NCBI GenBank assembly: GCA_046758065.1
Contig: JBHHZM010000064.1
Coordinates: forward strand, 1 to 18,104
Origin: JBHHZM01 sp046758065
Lineage (GTDB): Bacteria; Pseudomonadota; Alphaproteobacteria; JAAXGF01
Direction of reading: 5' to 3'
DNA: 18,104 nucleotides
Shown here: in pieces, positions 6,969-13,960 of the stretch
Position numbering within the stretch: position 1 is the stretch's first letter
Layout: every line of letters starts with the position of its first letter
The notes under the pieces: generated by a model
What the model was told of the DNA's origin: nothing
Database searches by the model: none
What the model saw: the letters and a program-made list of their open reading frames with translations, nothing else
Translations under genes and position numbers: made by a program

Positions 6969-8240
6969 ATGGTTGCCACAAAAGGTAAAATCGCGTCGGA
7001 CGAGGCAACGACGAGCGCGCCCGCGGCGGAGACCGCGACGCACCGGAGCGGCGTCGCCTTCGGTCTCGCGCTCGCGGCGCTCGCTGCCTACCAGATGTTC
7101 AAGCTGCCCCCGGCGCTGCCCGTGCTGCTCGAGCACTACGGGTACCATCGCGTGCTCGCCGGCGGCTTCATGTCGGTCTTCGCCCTCGCCGGTCTCGCGC
7201 TCTCGCTCCGGGTCGGCCGCGGCGTCGGGCGCGGCGGCGTTTGGCCCTATCTCGCAGCGGCCTTCATCCTGTTTCTCGCGGGCGAGGCGCTCGCGCTCGC
7301 GGCGCCGCAAAGCGGGTGGCTGGTGCTGCTGTCGCGCGGACTCGAAGGCGTCGGCTACGCCGTCTGCGCCGTCGTCGGGCCGCTGCTCGCCAACCTTAAC
7401 GCCAGCCGCGTGCATCTGCCGCTGGTCGTCGGTCTCACCGCGACCTGGATTCCGGTCGGTCAGGTAAGCGCCAATCTTCTTTCGATTCCGACGGTCGGGC
7501 TCGGGCTCTGGCGACCGCTGTGGTGGGCGGGCATCGTTTTCACCCTGGCGCTCGCCGTCTGGGCCCTCGCGCTGCGCCGCAACCCCACGCTCGCGACCGG
7601 CGCGCGGCGCGGCGAGACACGTCATCCAGTCACGGCGACGGCGGACGAGCGTCGTGCGCTCGTCCTCGCGGCGGCCGTTTTCTGTCTGTGGTCGGGCCAG
7701 TATCACGCCTACATGACCTGGCTGCCGCAATACCTCGTCGAGAGGCTCGGCTTCGAGCCCGACAGGGCGGTGCTCGTCTACACCCTGCCGGCGGCCGCGG
7801 TGGGGTTGTTCTGCGTCGTCACCGGCGCGGCGTTGCGCGCCGGCGCGCCGCTCGCCGCGCTGTTCGCCGGCTCGATCGCCGTGCAGGTCGCGGTTTGGTT
7901 GCTGGTGCCTGTCACCGGCGACGGCTTTCTCGGGGTGGTCTCGCTCGCCGCGTACGGCATCAGTTCGGGCGTCACCCCGGTCTGCCTGTTCGCCATGCCG
8001 AGCGCGGTGATGGGAGCGGAGCGCATCGAGGCCGGGGCGTTCGGCGTCGTCATGACCGGACGCAACCTCGGCATTCTTCTGGGGCCCGTCCTGCTCGCCG
8101 CGATGATCACACTCGCCGGCGAGTGGCGCTTTGTTTGGCCGCTGTTCAGCGGCGCGAGTTTGATCGCGCTGCTGCTTGCGCTGGCGCTTGTCCGCCGGTT
8201 GCGCGCCCTCGGGGCGGCGCGTCAGGGCACCAGGCGGTAG
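6969..8240 (+). CDS. Major facilitator superfamily transporter (CynX/NimT-like)
   Basis: 423-residue inner-membrane protein with about 12 hydrophobic segments in two halves separated by a polar stretch (about residues 205-230), as in MFS carriers. Segment 2-3 ends in LSLRVGRGVGRGG, a weak version of the MFS loop motif, and SRGLEGVGYA in segment 4 is common in the cyanate/nitroimidazole (CynX/NimT) branch. The substrate is unknown. The first 25 residues are polar and low complexity. The start is uncertain: ATG 6969 has no Shine-Dalgarno, and only 39 bases separate it from the divergent hydrolase gene, so a leaderless transcript is possible. The 3' end overlaps the convergent response regulator gene by 19 bases. 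Confidence 0.88.
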   Translation: MVATKGKIASDEATTSAPAAETATHRSGVAFGLALAALAAYQMFKLPPALPVLLEHYGYHRVLAGGFMSVFALAGLALSLRVGRGVGRGGVWPYLAAAFILFLAGEALALAAPQSGWLVLLSRGLEGVGYAVCAVVGPLLANLNASRVHLPLVVGLTATWIPVGQVSANLLSIPTVGLGLWRPLWWAGIVFTLALAVWALALRRNPTLATGARRGETRHPVTATADERRALVLAAAVFCLWSGQYHAYMTWLPQYLVERLGFEPDRAVLVYTLPAAAVGLFCVVTGAALRAGAPLAALFAGSIAVQVAVWLLVPVTGDGFLGVVSLAAYGISSGVTPVCLFAMPSAVMGAERIEAGAFGVVMTGRNLGILLGPVLLAAMITLAGEWRFVWPLFSGASLIALLLALALVRRLRALGAARQGTRR

Positions 8241-8935
8241 CCGCCGGGCTCGGTTATCAGCAGTTGCGCGTTCGACGGGTCGCGCTCGATTTTCTGACGC
8301 AGCCGGTAGATGTGGGTCTCGAGCGTGTGGGTCGCGACCCCGGCGTTGTAGCCCCAGACCTCGTCGAGCAAGACTTCGCGCGCCACCACCTTGTCCCCGG
8401 CGCGGTAGAGGTACTTGAGGATCGCCGTTTCCTTCTCGGTGAGGCGCACCTTCCTGTTGCTCTCGATATCGAGCAGCAGCTTGGCGCTTGGTCGAAAGCT
8501 GTAGGAGCCGATGGCAAAGACCGCATCCTCGCTCTGCTCGTGCTGGCGCAGTTGCGCCCGGATGCGCGCCAGCAGGACGCCGAGCCGGAAGGGCTTGGTG
8601 ATGTAGTCGTTGGCTCCCGACTCGAGCCCGAGGATGGTGTCGGCGTCGGTGTCGGCGGCGGTCAACATGATGATCGGCATCTTGTGGCCGCCGCGGCGGA
8701 TGACCTTGCACAATTCGCGGCCATCGATGTCGGGCAGGCCGACATCGAGCAGAACCAGATCGTAGCGCTGCTCCTTGACCCGATCGAGCGCCTCGCTGCC
8801 CGTGCCGGCCTGGCCGATGTCGAACTCCTCGTGGAGCTGGAGCTGCTCGGCGAGCGACTGGCGTAAAGCGGTGTCGTCGTCGACGATCAGGACGCGCCGG
8901 CCCAGGGTCACGGTCGTCGCGTTCGCCGTTTGCAC
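8222..8935 (-). CDS. OmpR/PhoB-family response regulator, orphan
   Basis: DNA-binding response regulator of about 237 residues. The receiver domain shows the acidic pocket (VLIVDDD, Asp19-21), the phospho-acceptor Asp64 in LVLLDVGLPDIDG, Thr92 (IMLTAAD) and Lys114 (ITKPF). The C-terminal winged helix carries LTEKETAILKYLYRAG and the recognition region HTLETHIYRLRQKI, ending in EPGGYRLVP. No histidine kinase gene is adjacent, so its partner must be elsewhere. The start is uncertain. GTG 8935 is used here; GTG 8911 would give an N-terminus MTLGRRVLIVDDD closer to the usual length. Neither has a strong ribosome binding site. The open frame continues upstream to 9040 but that extension is arginine/proline-rich and not domain-like. 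Confidence 0.9.
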   Translation of the reverse strand: MQTANATTVTLGRRVLIVDDDTALRQSLAEQLQLHEEFDIGQAGTGSEALDRVKEQRYDLVLLDVGLPDIDGRELCKVIRRGGHKMPIIMLTAADTDADTILGLESGANDYITKPFRLGVLLARIRAQLRQHEQSEDAVFAIGSYSFRPSAKLLLDIESNRKVRLTEKETAILKYLYRAGDKVVAREVLLDEVWGYNAGVATHTLETHIYRLRQKIERDPSNAQLLITEPGGYRLVP

Positions 8936-8960
8936 AGGTGCTGCCCGTTCATGTTCGCTG

Positions 8961-8990
8961 TCTATACCGCAGTTGCCCGGCGATGGTAAA
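8961..8990 (-). promoter_or_regulatory. Candidate sigma-70-type promoter for the response regulator
   Basis: On the minus strand TTTACC (8990-8985) and TATAGA (8966-8961) are separated by 18 bases. Each matches the consensus hexamers at four of six positions. Transcription would start near 8954, giving a leader of about 20 bases to GTG 8935. This is pattern matching only. Confidence 0.28.
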
Positions 8991-9162
8991 CACGAATGCG
9001 CAAGCGGCCGGCGTGCGACGGCGACGGTGCGCCCGGGCAAGGGCTGCCGGTCCGCCCGGCAGGAGTTGCCGCCAACGCGCGCCTCTTTCCCTTCAATCAG
9101 TTGATTTCCCTGGATTTCACCAGTGGCACCGATCCTGCATCGTGAATCGTGGAGACGCTTTC

Positions 9163-9792
9163 ATGGTCGCAGGCCCGGCATTCAGTTACCACTCGATGCG
9201 CCACGACGTGCGCATCGACGCACCCGGAACCGACTCCGGGCGTGGCGCCGCGTTCTGGGGCGACGACGGTCTCACCTTCGGCGACTTTCTCGACCTGATC
9301 AATCCGCTTCAGCACATCCCGGTGGTGGGGAGCATCTACCGCGCGGTTACCGGCGACGGCATCGCGCCCGGCGCGCGGATCTTCGGCGGCGCCTTATACG
9401 GCGGCCCGATCGGCCTGGTCGGCGCGGCGATCAACGCCATGATCGAGGAAACCACGGGCCACGACGTCGGCGGGTTGGCGCTGGCGCTGCTCGACGGCGA
9501 CGACCCGGGCGCCGCAACCGGCGGATCACCGCCGCCCACCGCGATCGCCGAAGCCGCGCCGCCGCCGGGCGCGAGCGACGGCCCGCCGCCCATCTGGCTT
9601 GCCCGCATGCCTCAGACACGCGAAGATTACGCCGTTCTTGCCGCGCGATACGGTTCGCCCGCAACGGCGGGCAATATCCTCGAGGCGATGGGCAAGGCGC
9701 TCGACAAGTACGAGTCGATGGGCGGTGCGTTGCCGCTTCCCGCGCAGGCCGCGCCGCCCGCCGAGGAGGCAAGGATTGACACGGTCCTCTGA
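9163..9792 (+). CDS. Conserved-looking hypothetical protein with a glycine-rich hydrophobic core
   Basis: 209-residue protein of unknown function. ATG 9163 is well supported by GGAG 8 bases upstream. An acidic N-terminus (about residues 1-45) is followed by FLDLINPLQHIPVVGSIYRA and a glycine-rich hydrophobic stretch (GARIFGGALYGGPIGLVGAA) that could sit in or on a membrane. I recall similar NPLQHIPVV...GGALFGGP segments in uncharacterised alphaproteobacterial proteins, but cannot name a family. A proline/alanine-rich linker (about 120-145) leads to a short helical C-terminus that includes YAVLAARYGSPATAGNILEAM. No signal peptide is evident. The gene is 34 bases upstream of an L,D-transpeptidase on the same strand, suggesting an operon and possibly a link to the cell envelope. 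Confidence 0.75.
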   Translation: MVAGPAFSYHSMRHDVRIDAPGTDSGRGAAFWGDDGLTFGDFLDLINPLQHIPVVGSIYRAVTGDGIAPGARIFGGALYGGPIGLVGAAINAMIEETTGHDVGGLALALLDGDDPGAATGGSPPPTAIAEAAPPPGASDGPPPIWLARMPQTREDYAVLAARYGSPATAGNILEAMGKALDKYESMGGALPLPAQAAPPAEEARIDTVL

Positions 9793-9826
9793 AAGTCCGA
9801 AACGCGACGGCGGGAGGACACCCGGC

Positions 9827-10327
9827 ATGAATATTCTGGTTTTTCCCGACGGAACGGTCGAGTGGCGGGGCGAGCGCGTACCTTGCGCGCTCGGTCGGGC
9901 CGGGGTAACCGACAACAAGCACGAGGGCGACGGGGCGACGCCCGCGGGCTGTTTTCCCCTGCGCCGGGTGTTCTACCGGCCCGATCGCTGCGAGCCGCCC
10001 CGGACCGTGCTCGAGGTCACGCCGCTCGATCCGCTCGACGCCTGGTGCGACGATCCGAACGACCCCTGCTACAACACGTTCGTCCGCCAACCCTGTCGTG
10101 CAAGCTTCGAGCTGTTGTGGCGCGACGATTCACTCTACGACATCGTCGTTCCGCTCGGTTACAACGACGACCCGGTGGCGCCCGGGGCGGGAAGCGCCAT
10201 TTTCCTGCACATCGCGCGGCCCGATTTTTCGCCTACGCAAGGCTGCGTCGCGGTGAACCGCGAGCTTCTCTTGCGCATCCTCGCCGAGTGCGCCGCCGAA
10301 ACGCGGCTCTGCGTTAGGCCGGCCTGA
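9827..10327 (+). CDS. YkuD-type L,D-transpeptidase family protein
   Basis: 166-residue protein matching the small COG3786-type branch of the YkuD fold. The active-site region is IFLHIARPDFSPTQGCVAV, with His128 and the nucleophile Cys140 in the TQGC motif. Upstream segments GVTDNKHEGDGATPAG and YNDDPVAPGAGSAIFLH also fit the family. Classical YkuD enzymes form 3-3 cross-links or attach proteins in peptidoglycan and have an SHGC motif; the T-x-G-C form with a short His-Cys spacing is the COG3786 variant. No signal peptide or membrane anchor is present, so periplasmic export is not explained. ATG 9827 is supported by GGGAGGA 8 bases upstream. The gene probably forms an operon with the hypothetical gene before it. 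Its 3' end overlaps the convergent YggS gene by 14 bases. Confidence 0.85.
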   Translation: MNILVFPDGTVEWRGERVPCALGRAGVTDNKHEGDGATPAGCFPLRRVFYRPDRCEPPRTVLEVTPLDPLDAWCDDPNDPCYNTFVRQPCRASFELLWRDDSLYDIVVPLGYNDDPVAPGAGSAIFLHIARPDFSPTQGCVAVNRELLLRILAECAAETRLCVRPA

Positions 10328-11015
10328 ATCCCGCGCCCTCGCGCGCGCCGAAGATCGCGGTGCCGATCCGCACTTCGGTCGCACCGAAGCGCACGGCAAT
10401 CTCGAAATCGGCGGTCATGCCCATGCTGAGGCGCGCTAGTCCGTTGCGCCGGGCGATGTCGGCGAGCAGCGAGAAATGGAGCGCGGGCTCCTCGTCGGCG
10501 GGCGGGATGCACATCAGGCCGGCGACCGGCAGTTCGAAGTCGTCGCGGCAGGTGGCGATCAGGGCGTCGGCCTCGACCGGCATGACCCCCGCTTTCTGCG
10601 ATTCCTCGCCGGTGTTGACCTCGATGAAACAGGGCAGGCGCTTGCCGGCGCGCACCATTTCGTCGGCGAGCACGCGGGCAAGCCTGGGCCGGTCGACGGT
10701 CTGGATGACATCGAACAGCGCAATCGCCTGGCGCGCCTTGTTGGTCTGCAGCGGACCGATGAGGTGAAGCTCGATATCGGGGAATTCGTCCTTGAGCGCC
10801 GGCCATTTGGTCTGCGCTTCCTGCACCCGGTTCTCGCCGAAGACGCGGTGACCGGCATGGAGCGCCGCAAGAATGCGCTCGGCGCCGTGGGTCTTGCTGA
10901 CGGCGACCAGCGAGATTGCCGCCGCCGGCCGGTCCGCCGCGCGCGCGGCCGCCGCGATGCGCGCGGTGACGCGGGCGAGGTTGCCGGCGACGTCGACGGG
11001 CCCCGGCGTGCTCAC
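10314..11015 (-). CDS. yggS: YggS/PLPBP-family pyridoxal-phosphate-binding protein
   Basis: 233-residue cytoplasmic protein of the YggS/PROSC family, which binds pyridoxal 5'-phosphate without a known catalytic reaction and helps keep PLP and amino-acid pools in balance. The PLP lysine is Lys41 in LVAVSKTH. Family motifs follow in order: VFGENRVQEAQTKW, LHLIGPLQTNK, FIEVNTGEESQKAG, GLMCIPP, LSMGMTADFEIAV and VRIGTAIFG. I chose GTG 11015 because it overlaps the stop of the upstream cysNC gene (GTGA, 4 bases) and AAGGA lies just upstream. The length is then normal for the family. Position directly behind sulfate-activation genes is unusual; proC or cell-division genes are more common neighbours. 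Confidence 0.93.
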   Translation of the reverse strand: MSTPGPVDVAGNLARVTARIAAAARAADRPAAAISLVAVSKTHGAERILAALHAGHRVFGENRVQEAQTKWPALKDEFPDIELHLIGPLQTNKARQAIALFDVIQTVDRPRLARVLADEMVRAGKRLPCFIEVNTGEESQKAGVMPVEADALIATCRDDFELPVAGLMCIPPADEEPALHFSLLADIARRNGLARLSMGMTADFEIAVRFGATEVRIGTAIFGAREGAGFRPA

Positions 11016-12982
11016 GAATCCTTGCGGGCGTCGAGACGGATGACAAAGTGGCGCTCGACGTAATCGACGATTTTTTTGACGCACTCTTCGACGCCCGTCT
11101 TGGCGCTATCGACGATCAGCTCGGCCGCCTCGGGCGCCTCGTAAGGCGCGCTGACGCCGGTGAATTCCCGGATTTCCCCGGCGCGCGCCCGCTTGTAGAG
11201 CCCCTTGGGGTCGCGCCTCTCGCAGGTGTCGAGATCGGCCGAGATGTAAAGCTCGTGGAAGGTATCGTCGCCGTAGGCGTCGGCCGAGGCGCGGGCGCGC
11301 TCGCGGTCGGAACGATAAGGCGAGATGAACGCGGTGATGACGATGAAGCCGGCGTTGGCGAACAGTGCGGCGAGTTCGCCGACGCGACGGATGTTCTCGG
11401 CCCGGTCCTCGGGCGAGAAGCTGAGATTGGCGTTGAGCCCGCGGCGCACGTTGTCGCCGTCGAGTACATAGACCTGGTAGCCCTTGCGGAACAGGTGCTG
11501 TTCGACCTCGACGGCGAGCGTCGACTTGCCGGCCCCCGACAGCCCGGTGAACCAGAGCACGCCGCCCCGGTGACCGTTGCGGACTGAGCGCGCGGTCGCG
11601 CTCACGCCGTGCTCGACCGCCGTGAGGTTCTGGCCCTTCTGGGTGATCAGCCGGCGTTGGTCGGGGTAGCCCTCCATGTTGATGATGCCGCCGCCAGCGA
11701 TGTCGTAGCCGTCGACGATGACGAAGCGCCCGGTGTGCGGGCTGGTGCTGAACTCGTCGAGCGCCAGCATTTGCCGCGCGCGCAGGACCACCTCGGCGAC
11801 GCCGTTGCGTTCGACCCGATCGGCCGGCACCGACGCGAGGTCGCCGGTGTCGATCACCCGCTCGATCTCCTGCACCTCGACCGGCGTTTCGGAGGTGTTG
11901 AGCTTGAGCGTATAGCGCCGGCCAACGGTGAGCGGGCGGCGCCCCAGCCAGAACAGATGGGCGCGGAAGACGTGGGTCTCGATCGGGGGATCGGCGAAAT
12001 GACTCGCCACCTCGCCGCGCTCGACGAAGATCTGCTCGTCCAGCGTGATGCCCACCGATTGGCCGGCCGCGGCTTCGCTCGACGCCGCGGTGCCGTTCCA
12101 GCTCTCGATCGCGGCGATTCGCGCCGACTTGTTCGACGGCGAGAACAGCAGCTCGTCGCCGACTTGCAGTCGCCCGGTCTCGATGCGTCCGGCGAAAATG
12201 CGGCGCTCGTCGAAACGGTAGACGTCCTGCAACGGCAGACGCAGCGGCAGCTCGGCGAGCGGAGGCGAGGGCGCGAAGGCCTCGAGCGCCTCGACCACGG
12301 TCGGACCGCGGTACCACGACATGCGCGTCGAGCGCACCGCCACGTTATCGCCCTCGCGCGCCGATACCGGGATGACATGGCTCGGCGCGATGCCGATGCG
12401 CGCGAGATAGTCGCGGTATTCGGCGGCGATGGCGTCGAAGCGGTCGCCGGCATAATCGACGAGGTCCATCTTGCTGATCGCCACCGCTACCTGACGCACG
12501 CCGAGCAGGTGAAGGAGATAGCCGTGACGCCGCGACTGTTCGCGCACGCCCTCGACCGCGTCGATCACCAGCAGCGCGGCGTCTGCGCTCGCGGCGCCGG
12601 TGACCATGTTCTTGATGAACTCGCGGTGGCCGGGAGCGTCGATGATGACGTAGTCGCGCCGCCGGGTGTGGAAGCGGATATGCGCCGAATCGATCGTCAC
12701 GCCCTGGTCGCGCTCGGCCTGCAGCGCATCCAGCAGGAAGGCCCATTCGAAAGGCATGCCGCGGCGGGCGCAGACGGCGCGGAGTTCCTCGATCTTGCCC
12801 TCGGGCATCGAGCCGGTGTCGTGGAACAGCCGGCCGACGAGCGTGGACTTGCCGTGATCGACGTGGCCGACGATGACGATGTTCATCGCGTCGCGGGATT
12901 CGCGGCGCGGCGCTCGCGCCACCGCCGTCTCGTCCGCGAGTACGACCTTGCGCTCTGGCGCCCCTCCTGCCTTGCCCGCCAT
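11012..12982 (-). CDS. cysNC: Bifunctional sulfate adenylyltransferase large subunit / adenylylsulfate kinase (CysN-CysC fusion, NodQ-like)
   Basis: 656-residue fusion enzyme. Residues about 33-235 are the GTPase domain of ATP sulfurylase subunit 1: G1 GHVDHGKST (39-47), DQGVTID (92-98), G3 DAPGH (115-119), G4 SKMD (170-173) and SAREGDNV. Residues about 245-435 form EF-Tu-like beta-barrels. Residues about 470-645 are APS kinase, with Walker A GLSGAGKST (480-488), LDGDNVRRGLN, ENIRRVGE, AFISPYR and DPKGLYKRARAGEI, so it looks active. With CysD it would convert sulfate and ATP to APS, then phosphorylate APS to PAPS. The G4 motif is SKMD instead of the usual NKMD. ATG 12982 overlaps the cysD stop by one base (TAATG). 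The first 32 residues are not conserved, and an in-frame ATG at residue 33 is possible. Confidence 0.95.
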   Translation of the reverse strand: MAGKAGGAPERKVVLADETAVARAPRRESRDAMNIVIVGHVDHGKSTLVGRLFHDTGSMPEGKIEELRAVCARRGMPFEWAFLLDALQAERDQGVTIDSAHIRFHTRRRDYVIIDAPGHREFIKNMVTGAASADAALLVIDAVEGVREQSRRHGYLLHLLGVRQVAVAISKMDLVDYAGDRFDAIAAEYRDYLARIGIAPSHVIPVSAREGDNVAVRSTRMSWYRGPTVVEALEAFAPSPPLAELPLRLPLQDVYRFDERRIFAGRIETGRLQVGDELLFSPSNKSARIAAIESWNGTAASSEAAAGQSVGITLDEQIFVERGEVASHFADPPIETHVFRAHLFWLGRRPLTVGRRYTLKLNTSETPVEVQEIERVIDTGDLASVPADRVERNGVAEVVLRARQMLALDEFSTSPHTGRFVIVDGYDIAGGGIINMEGYPDQRRLITQKGQNLTAVEHGVSATARSVRNGHRGGVLWFTGLSGAGKSTLAVEVEQHLFRKGYQVYVLDGDNVRRGLNANLSFSPEDRAENIRRVGELAALFANAGFIVITAFISPYRSDRERARASADAYGDDTFHELYISADLDTCERRDPKGLYKRARAGEIREFTGVSAPYEAPEAAELIVDSAKTGVEECVKKIVDYVERHFVIRLDARKDS

Positions 12983-13776
12983 TACATGTACCCCTCGACG
13001 CGCAGCCGCTCGAACGCGTCCTCTGCCTCGTGGTCCATCGCCCGGCCGCTGCGTTCGGCGACCTTGGTCTCCTCGAGTTCGGCGATGACTTCGGCGATCG
13101 TCGTCGCATCGCTGTCGACCGGGAAGGTGATGTCCTCGTCGCCGAGCGAACGGTAGCGTTTGCCGTTGCTCGCGAAGTAGAGATCGACCACCGGGATGTC
13201 CTCGCGCTCGATGTAGCGCCAGATATCGATCTCGGTCCAGTGCAGCAGCGGGTGGATGCGCAGATGCGTGCCCGGAGGGAACTCGGTCTTGAACTGGTCC
13301 CAGAACTCGGGCGGCTGGTCGCGGAAGTCCCACTGGCCGGCCTCGCCCCGCGGGCTGAAAACGCGTTCCTTGGCGCGCGTGCCCTCCTCGTCGCGACGGA
13401 TGCCGGCGATGATGCCGGTCAGGCCATGGACCTCGATCAGCCGCTTGAGCCCGGCCGTCTTGCGCGCCGCGGCGCGCGCCGCCGGCGGCAGGGTCTCGTC
13501 GATCTCGTCGATCGGCGGGCAGTCGCCGGTGACGAGGTTGAGATTCCACTCTTTCGCGTAGCGTTCGCGGAAGGCGTACATCTCGCGAAATTTCTTGCCG
13601 GTATCGACGTGCAGCGCCGGAAACGGCACATGGTCGAAGAACGCCTTGCGGGCGAGCCATACCATGACGTTCGAATCCTTGCCGACCGACCATAGCATCG
13701 CCAGCCGTTCGAACTTGTTGAACGCCTCGCGAAGGATATAGATGCTCTCGCTCTCGAGCCGGTCGAGATGGTCCAT
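12982..13776 (-). CDS. cysD: Sulfate adenylyltransferase small subunit (CysD), short variant
   Basis: 264-residue ATP sulfurylase subunit 2 of the PAPS-reductase/ATP-pyrophosphatase fold. The start MDHLDRLESESIYILREAF is the family's usual N-terminus and fixes ATG 13776. The ATP-binding PP-loop is LWSVGKDSNVM (28-38), followed by HVDTGKKFREMY (56-67), GIRRDEEGTRAKERVFS (125-141), WDFRDQPPEFW and WTEIDIWRYI. It would work with the CysN part of the next gene to adenylate sulfate. E. coli CysD has 302 residues. Here the region between the VDT and RRDEE motifs and the part after LYFA are shorter and differ (for example GDEDITFPVDSDATTIAEVI), indicating a divergent subfamily. The gene is coupled to cysNC by a TAATG overlap. 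A candidate promoter lies upstream at 13834-13860. Confidence 0.93.
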   Translation of the reverse strand: MDHLDRLESESIYILREAFNKFERLAMLWSVGKDSNVMVWLARKAFFDHVPFPALHVDTGKKFREMYAFRERYAKEWNLNLVTGDCPPIDEIDETLPPAARAAARKTAGLKRLIEVHGLTGIIAGIRRDEEGTRAKERVFSPRGEAGQWDFRDQPPEFWDQFKTEFPPGTHLRIHPLLHWTEIDIWRYIEREDIPVVDLYFASNGKRYRSLGDEDITFPVDSDATTIAEVIAELEETKVAERSGRAMDHEAEDAFERLRVEGYM

Positions 13777-13833
13777 TGTTGCGACTGTTCCGAATTCCTG
13801 GCCGATCCGGCCAATGCTCCACAAAAACGAGGG

Positions 13834-13860
13834 TTTATGGGCTCCCGGCGCCGTCGTCAA
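13834..13860 (-). promoter_or_regulatory. Candidate promoter for the cysD-cysNC-yggS unit
   Basis: In the 184-base gap before cysD the minus strand carries TTGACG (13860-13855), which matches the -35 consensus at five of six positions. About 15 to 17 bases further is an AT-rich CATAAACC (from 13839), the only such patch nearby. A small inverted repeat, TGGCC/GGCCA, lies between it and the start (about 13799-13813). The -10 match is weak. Confidence 0.33.
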
Positions 13861-13960
13861 GGCCGTTGATCCGTCGGCGCGGCGAAGACCCCAGACTAGC
13901 CGCCGGCCGTTGAGATAGGGTTAGGGACCGGCGGGCGCCTCTCTTCGGCCGCCGCGATCC

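Noticed and set aside
6945..8711. Long minus-strand frame of nearly 590 codons
   Set aside because: It runs through the MFS gene in antisense and part of the response regulator in another frame. It has no domain signature and is dominated by Arg, Glu and Gln.
11609..13156. 515-codon plus-strand frame
   Set aside because: Antisense to cysNC and cysD, which have full sets of motifs; no ribosome binding site or domain is seen.
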